64,000 nucleotides of DNA from Terrimesophilobacter sp964651535 (GTDB lineage Bacteria > Actinomycetota > Actinomycetes > Actinomycetales > Microbacteriaceae): the NCBI GenBank assembly GCA_964651535.1, contig CAZYYE010000002.1, forward strand, positions 310,001-374,000. The letters run 5' to 3'. Position 1 is the first letter of the stretch, and each line of letters begins with the position of its first letter. This document shows, piece after piece, positions 29,590 through 38,548 of the stretch. Under the pieces are notes generated by a model, which saw only the letters and a program-made list of their open reading frames with translations, was not told the origin of the DNA and made no database searches. The translations under genes were made by a program, and so were the position numbers.

Positions 29590-31064
29590 AGTCGCACCTC
29601 CCGGTCGGCGAACCCGTCCACGAACAACCGGTCGTGCGTCATCGCGAGGATGGCCTTCCCTTCATCGAGGAGGCCGCCGAGCAATTCCAGGAGCTCGGCC
29701 CACGTACGAGCATCCTGCCCGAACGTCGGTTCGTCCAGCACAAGCACGCCGGGTCTGGTTGCCAGCACGGTCGCGACACTGAGCCGGCGTTTCTCGCCGC
29801 CGGACAGGGTGAATGGGTTGGCTTCGGCCAGCGCATCCAGGCGGAGCCGCTGGAGGAGCTCATCCGTTCGCGCCCCGATCTCTTCACGCGAGAGATTCAG
29901 CGCGCGGGGCCCGACGGCGAGTTCGTCGCGCACGGTGGAGCGCAGGAACTGGTGCTCCGGTTCCTGGAAGACAGCGCCGATGCGGGTGAGCAATTCCCGG
30001 GACCTCCAACGAATCGGATGCTCACCCGCGCCGCTTCGCAGCTCATCGCTGGCCGTCACGTCGCCCGCCACCGGCGGAAGCAGCCCGGCGAACGTGAGCC
30101 CGAGCGTCGACTTGCCGGAGCCGTTGGGACCCGTGAGCGCTGTGCACGTCCCCTCGCGGATCTCGATGTTCGGGGCGTCTCGCACGAAACCGCCCTTCCT
30201 GAAATCGATGGACCGTCCCACCGTGAGGTTGTGGCTGTCGAGCACGACCGCCCCGGGCCGTGATTCGCGTGGAGCAGCACGGGGCTGATACCCGGGCACC
30301 CACACCCCCAGTGCCGCCAGTTCCTGCCCGCGCGAACTCAATACGGAATCCGGGGTACCGTCCGCGATGAGTTCGCCATCGGGAGACAACACGATCACGC
30401 GGTCCACGAGAGGCAGCCACACGTCCACTCGATGCTCGACGACAACGAGGGTTGCCCCCGTCGACTCGAGCACGCGCGCGACCGCATCACGAACTTCGAC
30501 GACACCGGTGGGGTCGAGGTTCGCGGTCGGTTCGTCCAGAAGAAGCAGTCCGGGCCGCATCGCGAGCACTCCCGCCAGCGCGAGGCGCTGTTTCTGACCG
30601 CCCGAAAGCTGGGACGTCGAGCGATCCAGAGCAACGTCGAGTCCGACATCCGCGAGAGCACGCCGCACGCGAGGCCAGATCTCCTCACGCGGAACGCCGA
30701 GGTTCTCGCACCCGAACGCTACATCGTCGCCGACCCTCTCGAGGATGACCTGGCTGTCCGGATCCTGGAGCACCAGACCGGATCGACCGCGCGATTCGGA
30801 TGCGAGTTCGCAGTCCACGAACAGTTCGCCCGTCGACTCCCCTTCCTCCGCCCCGCCAAGGACTCCTGCGAGCGCCTGCAGCAGAGTCGACTTGCCTGAA
30901 CCGGAGGCACCGAGCAAGAGCACGCGCTGCCCCGGTTCGATCGCGAAATCGATATCGCGCAGGGCCCAACGGGTCCGGGAGGCGTGACGCCAGCCCCACC
31001 CGACCGCCCGCACGCGCGCGGGATGCGCGCGCGAAGCCGGCGACGAGTCCTGCACGTTCGTCAC
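29586..31064 (-). CDS. ykoD: ECF transporter ATPase, two fused domains (YkoD-like)
   Basis: 492 residues with two ABC domains. First: GASGSGKSTLL, QLSGGQKQRLALAG, LLLDEPTANLD. Second: GPNGSGKSTLG, TLSGGEKRRLSVAT, LVLDEPTFGQD. This tandem arrangement is the YkoD type. GTG at 31064 overlaps the stop of the S-component gene as GTGA; an upstream extension to 31487 in the same frame is antisense-like and not credible. Confidence 0.92.
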   Translation of the reverse strand: MTNVQDSSPASRAHPARVRAVGWGWRHASRTRWALRDIDFAIEPGQRVLLLGASGSGKSTLLQALAGVLGGAEEGESTGELFVDCELASESRGRSGLVLQDPDSQVILERVGDDVAFGCENLGVPREEIWPRVRRALADVGLDVALDRSTSQLSGGQKQRLALAGVLAMRPGLLLLDEPTANLDPTGVVEVRDAVARVLESTGATLVVVEHRVDVWLPLVDRVIVLSPDGELIADGTPDSVLSSRGQELAALGVWVPGYQPRAAPRESRPGAVVLDSHNLTVGRSIDFRKGGFVRDAPNIEIREGTCTALTGPNGSGKSTLGLTFAGLLPPVAGDVTASDELRSGAGEHPIRWRSRELLTRIGAVFQEPEHQFLRSTVRDELAVGPRALNLSREEIGARTDELLQRLRLDALAEANPFTLSGGEKRRLSVATVLATRPGVLVLDEPTFGQDARTWAELLELLGGLLDEGKAILAMTHDRLFVDGFADREVRL

Positions 31065-31687
31065 ACTTGCGCGGAATACTCGCGGCCGGAGGCGAATCGA
31101 TCCAGCGCGCCGGTTTTCGCGAGCCCGCGCACGGCGAGCCAGGAGAGGAACCCGGCGATCACGGCGCCGCTCACGATGGATGCCGCAACGTATACGGTCA
31201 TGAACAGCGTGTCTGCGCCCGGATACCAGACCACGAGCTCGAGCACCGCTTTCGCGATGCCGGCCCCGATTCCGGCCAGAATCGCGACCCAGACACGCCA
31301 GCTCGAGTAGAAGAACAGCAGGAACACGAGCTCGGCCCCAAGCCCTTGAACGAGGCCGCTCAGGAGCGCCGTGGCGCCGTACTGGCCGCCCAGGAGCGCG
31401 GAGAGCGCGGCAGCAACGAACTCGCCGTAGAGCGCGGCACCGGGTTTGCGTACGACGAGCGCGACAAGAACGCCCGCGAACAGCCACATGCCTCCGTCCA
31501 GAGCCTGAAGCCCGGGGAGAAGCGGCTTGAGCACGCTCGAAACCCCGTCATGAGCTATGTTCCACGCGAAGAACACGACACTGCTCGCCACGGCGATGAC
31601 GCTCGCGACGACGATGTCGACGACGCGCCAGCGCATCGATCGGCGGGACGCTGGGGTGGTCGTTGCTGACTTGGTTGTACTGGTCAC
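31061..31687 (-). CDS. ykoE: ECF transporter substrate-binding membrane protein (YkoE-like)
   Basis: 208 residues with five or six transmembrane helices; FAWNIAHDGVSSVLKPLLPG, GGMWLFAGVLVALVVRKPGAAL and LSALLGGQYGATALLSG match the YkoE family that binds hydroxymethylpyrimidine/thiamine compounds. GTG at 31687 with GAAAGGG upstream. It directly follows the TPP riboswitch, which fixes the substrate class. Confidence 0.9.
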   Translation of the reverse strand: MTSTTKSATTTPASRRSMRWRVVDIVVASVIAVASSVVFFAWNIAHDGVSSVLKPLLPGLQALDGGMWLFAGVLVALVVRKPGAALYGEFVAAALSALLGGQYGATALLSGLVQGLGAELVFLLFFYSSWRVWVAILAGIGAGIAKAVLELVVWYPGADTLFMTVYVAASIVSGAVIAGFLSWLAVRGLAKTGALDRFASGREYSAQV

Positions 31688-31735
31688 TTTTCGTGCCCTT
31701 TCACTCGAGGAAATGGCACGGGATGAATGAGAAAT

Positions 31736-31826
31736 GTCCTCCCTGCGCTGGCATGATCCAGATCAGGTTCGACGGTCGAAGCTTCGATCAGCTTCCTCTC
31801 AGCCCGGCTCACCGGACTCCCGTGTT
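31736..31826 (-). promoter_or_regulatory. TPP riboswitch
   Basis: The minus strand shows the THI element: CGGGAGTCCGGTGAG, then GGGCTGAGAGG, and the paired 3' part CGAACCTGATCTGGATCATG and CCAGCGCAGGGAGG. These are the conserved pyrimidine- and pyrophosphate-sensing blocks. It lies about 50 bases before ykoE and should shut off the transporter when thiamine pyrophosphate is high. Confidence 0.95.
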
Positions 31827-31857
31827 CGCCTTCGAGTATACGTGGCAGGGTAGGGAG

Positions 31858-32784
31858 ATGGACTTTCGAATCTTCACCGAACCGCAGCAGGGCGCGAGTT
31901 ACGACGACTTGCTCGGGATCGCGCAGGCCACCCAGACACTGGGCTTCGACGGATTCTTCCGGAGCGACCACTATCTGGCGATGGGAAAAGGCGACGGCCT
32001 CCCCGGGCCATCGGATGCCTGGACGAGCCTTGCCGGGCTCGCGCGAGAGACGAGCCGCATCCGGCTCGGTACGCTCGTCTCCTCCGTGACGTTCCGACAC
32101 CCTGGTCTCCTCGCAATCCAGGTCGCCCAGGTGGATGCGATGTCCGGAGGGCGAATCGAGCTTGGGCTCGGCGCCGGCTGGTTCGAGAAGGAGCACCTCG
32201 CGTATGCGATTCCCTTCCCCAAGAAGAGGTTCGGTCTGCTCGAAGAGCAACTGGAGATCGTGACGGGGCTGTGGGGGACGCCGATCGGCGACCGGTACAA
32301 CTTCACGGGCGAGCATTACACGCTCGTCGACTCTCCTGCCCTCCCGAAACCCGCGCAATCGCGAGTTCCGATCATTGTCGGCGGCAGCGGCACGAAGAAA
32401 ACCCCCGCTCTTGCTGCACGATACGCGGACGAGTTCAACACGATGTTCGCAACTCTGCCGGAGATCAAAACCCGGATTGCTCGGGTTCACGAAGCGTGCG
32501 AGGCAGCCGACCGCGACCCGTCGACCCTCACGGTTTCGGCACCGGGAACAACGGCGGTTGGCGGCACCACCGCCCAGGCACAGAACCGTGCGACCGCGAT
32601 TGGGCAGAATCTCGAGCGCATACGGGCGGCTGGTGGCTTCGCAGGAACGGCATCCGAAGTCGTCGACTATCTCGGAGCCCTTTCCGAACTGGGGGTTACG
32701 CGAATCTACTTCCAGATCCTGGATCTGCAGGATCTTGAGCACCTCGACTTCATTGCGAGTGAGATCCTGCCGCAACTGTCCTAA
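31858..32784 (+). CDS. LLM-class F420-dependent oxidoreductase
   Basis: 308 residues of the luciferase-like TIM barrel. MDFRIFTEPQQGASYDDLL, GFDGFFRSDHYLAMG, RIRLGTLVSSVTFRHPGLLA and GGRIELGLGAGWFEKEH are the conserved blocks; IIVGGSGTKKTPALAARYAD binds the cofactor phosphate. F420 rather than FMN is inferred from this subfamily. ATG at 31858 with GGGAG upstream. Substrate unknown. Confidence 0.9.
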   Translation: MDFRIFTEPQQGASYDDLLGIAQATQTLGFDGFFRSDHYLAMGKGDGLPGPSDAWTSLAGLARETSRIRLGTLVSSVTFRHPGLLAIQVAQVDAMSGGRIELGLGAGWFEKEHLAYAIPFPKKRFGLLEEQLEIVTGLWGTPIGDRYNFTGEHYTLVDSPALPKPAQSRVPIIVGGSGTKKTPALAARYADEFNTMFATLPEIKTRIARVHEACEAADRDPSTLTVSAPGTTAVGGTTAQAQNRATAIGQNLERIRAAGGFAGTASEVVDYLGALSELGVTRIYFQILDLQDLEHLDFIASEILPQLS

Positions 32785-32805
32785 CGAAACTCGGACGCGG
32801 TGCTC

Positions 32806-33267
32806 TTATGCCTCCCCCGGCAAGGGCTCGAGGATCACAACAGGAATGTCGCGATCCGTCTTTTCCTGATAGTTCGCGTAGTCGGGCCAAATGCGCACCA
32901 TCGCGTCCCACAGTTTCGGCTTCTCTTCGGCAGTAGCCGTTCGCGCGATCGCGCGGAACTTTCGGTCCCGGACCTGAAGCTCCACCTCGGGATTGGCAGT
33001 AAGGTTCACGTACCATCCTGGAGGCTTCGGATGGCCGCCCTTCGACGCGACTATCACGTACCGGCCGTCATCCTCTCCGTAAATGAGCGCAGTGCGCCGC
33101 CACAGTCCGGATTTCGCGCCTTTCGTCGTGATCAGCAGGAGGGGCGCGCCACGCTGTTCAGGCCACGCCGACCCGTCCGCGTCGTCGAAGGCCGCGATGT
33201 GCGCGGCAACCCAGGAGGCGGAATTGTCGATGGGGTTGCTCGGGCTCAAACCCTGTTCTGTCGTCAT
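32806..33267 (-). CDS. Deazaflavin-dependent nitroreductase family protein
   Basis: 153 residues. GAPLLLITTKGAKSGLWRRTALIY, GRYVIVASKGGHPKPPGWYVNLTANPEVEL are the signature of the DDN/F420H2-dependent reductase fold. Convergent with the LLM oxidoreductase, which may also use F420, hinting at an F420-producing host. ATG at 33267. Confidence 0.92.
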   Translation of the reverse strand: MTTEQGLSPSNPIDNSASWVAAHIAAFDDADGSAWPEQRGAPLLLITTKGAKSGLWRRTALIYGEDDGRYVIVASKGGHPKPPGWYVNLTANPEVELQVRDRKFRAIARTATAEEKPKLWDAMVRIWPDYANYQEKTDRDIPVVILEPLPGEA

Positions 33268-33324
33268 GGTTCTACGCTACCCACGCAACGCTGCGTTCGC
33301 TGGACGCCGTGCGCCGCCGGTCAC

Positions 33325-34572
33325 TCACAAGTGCGGCCTGCGCTTCGACGGGCCCAGCTCTCTCGAGGGTTTCATCAAGGATGCGGGCCGTACGAGGTCG
33401 GATCCGAACCGCTCCCCCACGCTGTCCATGACCCGTTCGGCTCCCCGCCAGTCCTCGTCGTCGTCCCAGAGCACGCCGGCGCTCGCGCCCGTCTCGGCGA
33501 GTTGCTCCATCCGCACCCCGATGAGCCTCACCGGCGGATGCGCACCGACGGCGTCGTACAGTTCGCGCACTTCATCGGCGATCCGGCGCCCGACATCCGT
33601 GGGCTCGGCGAGCGTTCGGGAACGGGTGATGGTCGTGAAATCCGCGTAGCGCAGTTTCAGGACAACTGTCCGACCTTCCATTCCGGATGCACGCAGCCTG
33701 CTGCCGACCTGAGATGCCTGGCGAAGAAGTTCCCGCCGAAGCACACCCGCGTCGGAGATGTCGACCTCGAACGTCACCTCGTGGCCGACGCTCTTCTCCG
33801 CAGTGTCCCTCGTGACGGGTCGTGGATCGATCCCGTTGGCGAGCGCATGGAGTTTGCGGCCTCCCGCATCTCCGACAATTCTCCGCAGGACATCCACCGG
33901 TGACTGGGCGATGTCGCCGATCGTGTGCAGCCCGCGTCCGAGAAGCGACTTTTCCGTCACTGCGCCCACGCCCCACAGCGCGCCCACCGGAAGCGGATGC
34001 AGGAACGCGAGCGTCTCCGCCTTCGGAATCACGAGAAGTCCGTCTGGTTTGGCTCGGCCCGAAGCGAGTTTGGCCACGAACTTCGTGGCGGCCGCACCGA
34101 CGGAGCACGCCAGCCCCGTCTCGGCCCGCACCCGTTGGCGTATGAGCGCGCCGACCTCGGCAGGGGGCCCGATCACGCCGCGGGCGCCGGCCACATCCAG
34201 GAATGCTTCGTCGATTCCGAGCCTCTCGACTGCTGGTGTCATATCGTCGAAGATCGCCATGACCATGCGGGAGTAGTGGCGGTACTTCTCGAAGTGCGGC
34301 TCAAGAATCACAGCGCTCGGGCAAAGCTGGAGTGCGCGGGAAAGCGGGATGGCCGATCGCACGCCGAACTTGCGAGCGGGGTAGTTGGCGGCCGTCACGA
34401 CCGATCGGGCCGAGTTGTGGGCAACCACAACAGGTTTGTCGACCAGTTCCGGTCGATCCAGCAACTCCACAGACGCGAAAAACGCGTCCAGATCGACGTG
34501 CAGTATCGTCGCCGACGTGCTGTCGACGGAGGCTGAGCTCACTTGCCGTGCACTGCCGTCCTGTCTGCCCAC
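33325..34572 (-). CDS. dinB: DNA polymerase IV
   Basis: 415 residues, a Y-family translesion polymerase. ILHVDLDAFFASVELLD holds the first catalytic Asp, LGIDEAFLDVAGARG the Asp-Glu pair, and ACSVGAAATKFVAKLASGRAKPDG the palm-thumb junction; a little-finger domain follows. The C-terminus is basic and lacks a clear clamp-binding QLxLF. Start near 34572; an in-frame later start at VDSTSATILHVD is possible. Confidence 0.95.
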   Translation of the reverse strand: MGRQDGSARQVSSASVDSTSATILHVDLDAFFASVELLDRPELVDKPVVVAHNSARSVVTAANYPARKFGVRSAIPLSRALQLCPSAVILEPHFEKYRHYSRMVMAIFDDMTPAVERLGIDEAFLDVAGARGVIGPPAEVGALIRQRVRAETGLACSVGAAATKFVAKLASGRAKPDGLLVIPKAETLAFLHPLPVGALWGVGAVTEKSLLGRGLHTIGDIAQSPVDVLRRIVGDAGGRKLHALANGIDPRPVTRDTAEKSVGHEVTFEVDISDAGVLRRELLRQASQVGSRLRASGMEGRTVVLKLRYADFTTITRSRTLAEPTDVGRRIADEVRELYDAVGAHPPVRLIGVRMEQLAETGASAGVLWDDDEDWRGAERVMDSVGERFGSDLVRPASLMKPSRELGPSKRRPHL

Positions 34573-34604
34573 GTGTTCAGGCTAACGGCACGCGAGGACA
34601 CGCT

Positions 34605-35426
34605 TCAGTTGGCGTGCGCGGGGCGACGATTTCGAATCGTTCGAATCGTCTTGCCGAGCGGGTAGATCGCGAAGAAGACCAGCATGGGCGCCCGCAGCAC
34701 GGGGTTCATGAGGCCGTGGCTCGCGTAGGTTCGCTCGAACCGCCGGACGTAGAAGGCATAGTCCCGGGGGGAGTCTTCGAGGCGCCTGGCCGACATTCCG
34801 CTCACCATGGTGGGAACGTAGGCCACGTCAAGCATGTTCTGCGCGAGATGAACGGACAGGTCGATGTCTTCGTGGAACAGGTCGTCGGCGTCCCTGCAGG
34901 TTTGATCGCGAATGGCGAGCCATGCCGTGCGTCGGATGGCCATGTTGCTTCCGAACAGGAATCGATAGTCCCGCCACAGTTTGAGGATGAACCGCCGGAG
35001 GTGGTCATCCGCCTTGAGACCGAACCGCCGCAGCGGCATGTCGTAGTACAACACAGGCCCGGATGCGGCGGCGACGCTGTCATCGGCGAACGCCTTCTGT
35101 ACTTCCTCAACCCAGTTCGGCTCGATGATCGAATCAGCGTCGATCCGGCCGATGACGGTTCCCTGGGCGCGATCGAACCCGAGATTGCGCGTGGGTACGA
35201 GTCCCTGCTCGTCGTTTTGCTCGAAACAGATGAGGGGGCTATCCGGATACTCCCGCTGAATTGCTCGAACAATGTCTGCTGTGGCGTCTGTCGATCGATT
35301 GTCGACGACGATAATTTCGCTCGCGGGCACGGTCTGCATGAGCGCTGCGACGACGCACGCGCGAATCGTCGACTCCTCGTTGTACGCGGGGATGACGATG
35401 GAAACTGTCGGAGGGGGCGCGAGCAT
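34605..35426 (-). CDS. Glycosyltransferase family 2
   Basis: 273 residues. VSIVIPAYNEESTIRAC, IIVVDNRSTDATADIV, GTVIGRIDADSII (DxD-type donor site) and FHEDIDLSVHLAQ (catalytic ED) give a standard GT2 enzyme; the C-terminal region has a hydrophobic stretch that may touch the membrane. ATG at 35426 with GGGGG upstream. Probably involved in cell-surface polysaccharide; substrate unknown. Confidence 0.9.
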   Translation of the reverse strand: MLAPPPTVSIVIPAYNEESTIRACVVAALMQTVPASEIIVVDNRSTDATADIVRAIQREYPDSPLICFEQNDEQGLVPTRNLGFDRAQGTVIGRIDADSIIEPNWVEEVQKAFADDSVAAASGPVLYYDMPLRRFGLKADDHLRRFILKLWRDYRFLFGSNMAIRRTAWLAIRDQTCRDADDLFHEDIDLSVHLAQNMLDVAYVPTMVSGMSARRLEDSPRDYAFYVRRFERTYASHGLMNPVLRAPMLVFFAIYPLGKTIRTIRNRRPAHAN

Positions 35427-35466
35427 CAACCCCCAATGTAGTCCTTCCGCTGCCTGCGAAACAGTT

Positions 35467-36198
35467 CTATCCCAGGCGCGCGTGCAACCAGGGCAGCGGG
35501 TTGATCGGGGAACCGTTGATCCGAAGTTCGAAGTGAAGGTGTGGGCCCGTGCTTGCGCCCGTCGACCCCACGAGACCGATGACCTGTCCGACCTTGACCG
35601 TGTCGCCAACCCCGAGCGGCATCGAACCTGACTGCATGTGCCCGTAAACGCTGTCGATCGTCACTCCGTCGATGGTGTGCTGGATCACGACATACGTGCC
35701 AAGCGCCGCGTAGTTGGGGTTGGCTGTCTCGACGACGACGCCGGCGGCGATCGCGTACACGGGGGCGCCGCGCCCAGGGTCGAAGTCGACTCCTTCGTGG
35801 AACGACGAACATGCCGCGCACGGTGCGGCGCGGGGGCCGAATCCATCGGCGAGTTTGAGGCTGTCCAAGGGCCACCGCAGCGGCGGTGGCGCGGTCACCG
35901 TGTAGTTGTCCCTTTGCACTGGCGCGACCGCGACTGCAGAAGTCACCGAGAGCACTTGGGGCTCGGGAGCGGGTGCCTGGGTCGCGGATTGGGCGTACGC
36001 GGGTACGCCGACGCTCGCAACAGCCATGAGGCCAATTCCGGTGAGGGATGAAATGAACAATCGCCGAACGGACCTGACGGCGCGAACCTGGCGGAGGTGG
36101 CGAACGGCGCGGCCGTTGAGGCCAGGGAGCCGATGGCGTGCGGGACGGCCGGACGTATTTCGCGCATGGCGCACAGGCGTGATGGATTCTTTGGGCAC
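35467..36198 (-). CDS. Secreted M23 family metallopeptidase
   Basis: 243 residues. A hydrophobic signal (LFISSLTGIGLMAVASVGVPAYA) ends near residue 70. The C-terminal LytM domain shows HEGVDFDPGRGAPVYA (H-x3-D zinc ligands), SVYGHM and GPHLHFELRING (HxH). It should cut peptidoglycan cross-links outside the cell. GTG at 36198 with GGAAG ten bases upstream; preceded by a strongly folded leader. Confidence 0.88.
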   Translation of the reverse strand: MPKESITPVRHARNTSGRPARHRLPGLNGRAVRHLRQVRAVRSVRRLFISSLTGIGLMAVASVGVPAYAQSATQAPAPEPQVLSVTSAVAVAPVQRDNYTVTAPPPLRWPLDSLKLADGFGPRAAPCAACSSFHEGVDFDPGRGAPVYAIAAGVVVETANPNYAALGTYVVIQHTIDGVTIDSVYGHMQSGSMPLGVGDTVKVGQVIGLVGSTGASTGPHLHFELRINGSPINPLPWLHARLG

Positions 36199-36209
36199 TG
36201 GGTGAGATC

Positions 36210-36330
36210 TTCCGGGTCGTTGCCTGCATGCGGCTATTCGCCGCTGCTGGCACGTGGGCAATCGCGCGTCGGTGCGCTCTGAATCTTTCCCCACTTCCCG
36301 GTGACCGGGTTGTGCGGAACTGGGAATCGC
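36210..36330 (-). promoter_or_regulatory. Structured 5' leader of the M23 peptidase gene
   Basis: Several hairpins lie in series: CCCGG-TGA-CCGGG (36298-36310), GCGC-GTCGGT-GCGC (36264-36277), and GCGGC-TATTC-GCCGC (36230-36244) nested in TTGCC/GGCAA (36220-36261). Cell-wall hydrolase genes in Actinobacteria often have RNA control elements, but the conserved c-di-AMP (ydaO) riboswitch blocks are not seen. Confidence 0.4.
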
Positions 36331-36462
36331 GGCTCTGTACACCGCTGAAGTTTCACACCGGCTTCGGCGTTCGCTCTTTTTCCCGCGTTCCAGTGTGAAG
36401 TGCGAACCTCCGCGTTTCCTGTGCAGGAGTAGCGGGACTGTTTCGGAAGACGGCGTGCGTGC

Positions 36463-36945
36463 TCAGCTCAACGGACGCACGAGGAGCGCGACCGTTGCGT
36501 ATCCGTTGTCCTGCCGATCCACCTCGCTGAAGCCGAGACGCGAGTGGAATGCGAGCGAGCCTGGGTTCGGGGGGTCGACGTTGACTTCGCACGTGACCTC
36601 GTCGCGGCCCTGCTCGACGGCGAGATCGACGACGCGCGAGTACAGGGTTTGGCCCACCCGCATTCCTCGCGCTTCTTCCGCGACGACGATCCGGTCGATA
36701 TAAAGGTGATCGGTGCCTCTGTTCTCGAAATAGCGGTAGTTCGGGCTTGCGTAATCGAGTCCCGGCCCGAAACCGACAACGAATCCGAGGACCTGTTCGT
36801 TCGAAACGGCCGCAATCCCGAACGTGCTCTCTCGAAGAAGTTCGGCCAGCTCGGGTTCGGTCGACGCGGGAACCGCGGGAACGGCATCGTTGTTGAGTGC
36901 GAGGATTGCCGGGATGTCGAGCGGAGTCAGTTTGCGAAGTCGCAT
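36463..36945 (-). CDS. GNAT family N-acetyltransferase
   Basis: 160 residues. MRLRKLTPLDIPAILALNND at the start and IVVAEEARGMRVGQTLYSRVVDLAVEQG, the acetyl-CoA binding motif A, are typical; NPGSLAFHSRLGFSEV is motif B. Substrate unknown. Confidence 0.9.
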   Translation of the reverse strand: MRLRKLTPLDIPAILALNNDAVPAVPASTEPELAELLRESTFGIAAVSNEQVLGFVVGFGPGLDYASPNYRYFENRGTDHLYIDRIVVAEEARGMRVGQTLYSRVVDLAVEQGRDEVTCEVNVDPPNPGSLAFHSRLGFSEVDRQDNGYATVALLVRPLS

Positions 36946-36981
36946 CCCACCATTCTCCCGCGATTTCGAGCGGTCACGCCG

Positions 36982-37329
36982 CTAGGGCGCCGAGGGGTGC
37001 GGGTGATCGTTCAGCTCGCCGAGTGAAATGGCGGAGTGGGCGTACGCACCTCCCGCGCGCATTTCGGCGGCGACCCAAATCGCCTCCATGATCTCCTGCG
37101 GTGTCGCACCTTTGCGCTCGGCACCCCGTGTGTGCCCTTTGATGCAATACGGACACTGCGTGACGTGGGCGACAGCCACGGCGATGAGCTGTTTGGTTTT
37201 CTCGTCCAGAGCGCCGGCGGCAAACACTGTTTTGCTGAACTGGTCCCACGCTGCGTGGGTATCGGGCGCGAGATCGCGGCGCATTTTCGCCAGTTCCGGC
37301 GTCATCGGATGGTACACAGAGTCACTCAT
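36982..37329 (-). CDS. AhpD/carboxymuconolactone decarboxylase-like protein
   Basis: 115 residues. The redox CxxC is in VTQCPYCIKGHTRGAERKGAT, followed by EIMEAIWVAAEMRAGGAYAHS, the AhpD-like core. Probable peroxidase or disulfide-linked antioxidant function. It is followed at a distance by an LLM flavoprotein gene on the same strand. Confidence 0.92.
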   Translation of the reverse strand: MSDSVYHPMTPELAKMRRDLAPDTHAAWDQFSKTVFAAGALDEKTKQLIAVAVAHVTQCPYCIKGHTRGAERKGATPQEIMEAIWVAAEMRAGGAYAHSAISLGELNDHPHPSAP

Positions 37330-37410
37330 GGATTACTCACTTTCCTTGCAATCCACACTACGCGCGCGGGGTCCGCGCCGCAGAGCGGGCAACCCACCCC
37401 CAGAAGTCGG

Positions 37411-38439
37411 TCAGTCGGCGAGCAGTTCGCGAACGCGCGGCGCGACCTCGCGCCCGTAGAGTCCGATCGAGGTCATGAGTTTCTCGTGGGGCATGGTGCC
37501 GTTGGAATACTTGAGGTCGAATCGTGCGATCCCGAGCCCGCGTGCGGTTCGCGCGATCTTTTGAGCAACCGTCTCGGGGGAACCGACGTACAGCGCGCCA
37601 TCCTCCGCCTCCCGCTCGTAGTCCGCGCGGGTCAGGGGCGGCCAACCGCGCTCGGCACCGATGCGATCCCGGTTGGCTTTGAAGTGCGGATACAACTCCT
37701 CCAGAGCCTGGTCGTCGGTCGCAGCGAGGTGGCCGGGCGAGTGCGCTGCAACGGGCAGAATCTCACGGCCGAACTGGCCGAGAGCGCGATGGTACAGCTC
37801 GACGAACGGGGCGAATCGCAACGGGTCTCCACCGATGATTGCCAGCACAAGTGGCATTCCGTACTTCGCGGCCCGCACGACCGACTCGGGTGTGCCGCCA
37901 ACTCCGATCCATGTCGTCAGCGTCCCGTGCTCGATGGGCGGGTACACGCTTTGATTGGCAAGCGGGGGTCGAAGGGTGCCGGACCAGGTGACGGGCTCGC
38001 CCTTGATCACTTCGCTGAACAGGTCGAGTTTCTCCTCGAACAACTGCTGGTAGTCCGCGAGGTCGAGGCCGAACAGCGGAAACGATTCCGTGAACGAGCC
38101 GCGGCCGAGGATGACCTCTGCGCGGCCGCGAGAGACCGCATCCAGCGTGGAGAAGCGCTCGAACACGCGGATCGGGTCGTCGGAGCTGAGAACCGTCACG
38201 GCCGTGCCGAGGTGGATGCGTTTCGTGCGGCTCGCTATCGCGGCCAGAACGACCTCAGGGGCCGAGATCGCGAAGTCGTCGCGATGGTGCTCCCCCACAC
38301 CGAAGAAGTCGAGACCCAGCTCGTCGGCGAACACGGCCTGTTCTATGACGTTGCGGATCGATTCGGCGTGCGAGAGTCGTGCACCGTCGGCATCCGCCGT
38401 GACGTCGCCGAAAGTGTCGAGACCGAGTTCGAGATTCAT
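37411..38439 (-). CDS. LLM-class flavin-dependent oxidoreductase
   Basis: 342 residues. LGLDTFGDVT, FADELGLDFFGVGEHHRDDFAISAP, RIHLGTAVTVLSSDDPIRVFERF and RAEVILGRGSFTESFPLFG mark the alkanal-monooxygenase-like branch. ATG at 38439, AGGAG upstream; longer frame to 38472 is unnecessary. Substrate unknown. Confidence 0.9.
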   Translation of the reverse strand: MNLELGLDTFGDVTADADGARLSHAESIRNVIEQAVFADELGLDFFGVGEHHRDDFAISAPEVVLAAIASRTKRIHLGTAVTVLSSDDPIRVFERFSTLDAVSRGRAEVILGRGSFTESFPLFGLDLADYQQLFEEKLDLFSEVIKGEPVTWSGTLRPPLANQSVYPPIEHGTLTTWIGVGGTPESVVRAAKYGMPLVLAIIGGDPLRFAPFVELYHRALGQFGREILPVAAHSPGHLAATDDQALEELYPHFKANRDRIGAERGWPPLTRADYEREAEDGALYVGSPETVAQKIARTARGLGIARFDLKYSNGTMPHEKLMTSIGLYGREVAPRVRELLAD

Positions 38440-38548
38440 GTGGATTGACTCCTGACGTGTTGGACCACTCACTCAACCAACCCTGCCGGGGGAACATTCC
38501 CTCCGCTCCCATCGAGGGTGTCCGCAGGACAAACGTAGACTCGGGGGG

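Noticed and set aside
28768..30288. 506-residue plus-strand ORF
   Set aside because: Antisense to the EcfT and EcfA genes; low-complexity Arg/Ser/Pro content typical of a high-GC shadow frame.
36210..36330. c-di-AMP (ydaO) riboswitch before the M23 gene
   Set aside because: Context would fit, but the conserved GGTGAATCC-like and CAGCTAACCTCG-like blocks are missing.
37036..38448. 470-residue plus-strand ORF
   Set aside because: Antisense shadow of the AhpD-like and LLM oxidoreductase genes, which have clear family motifs.
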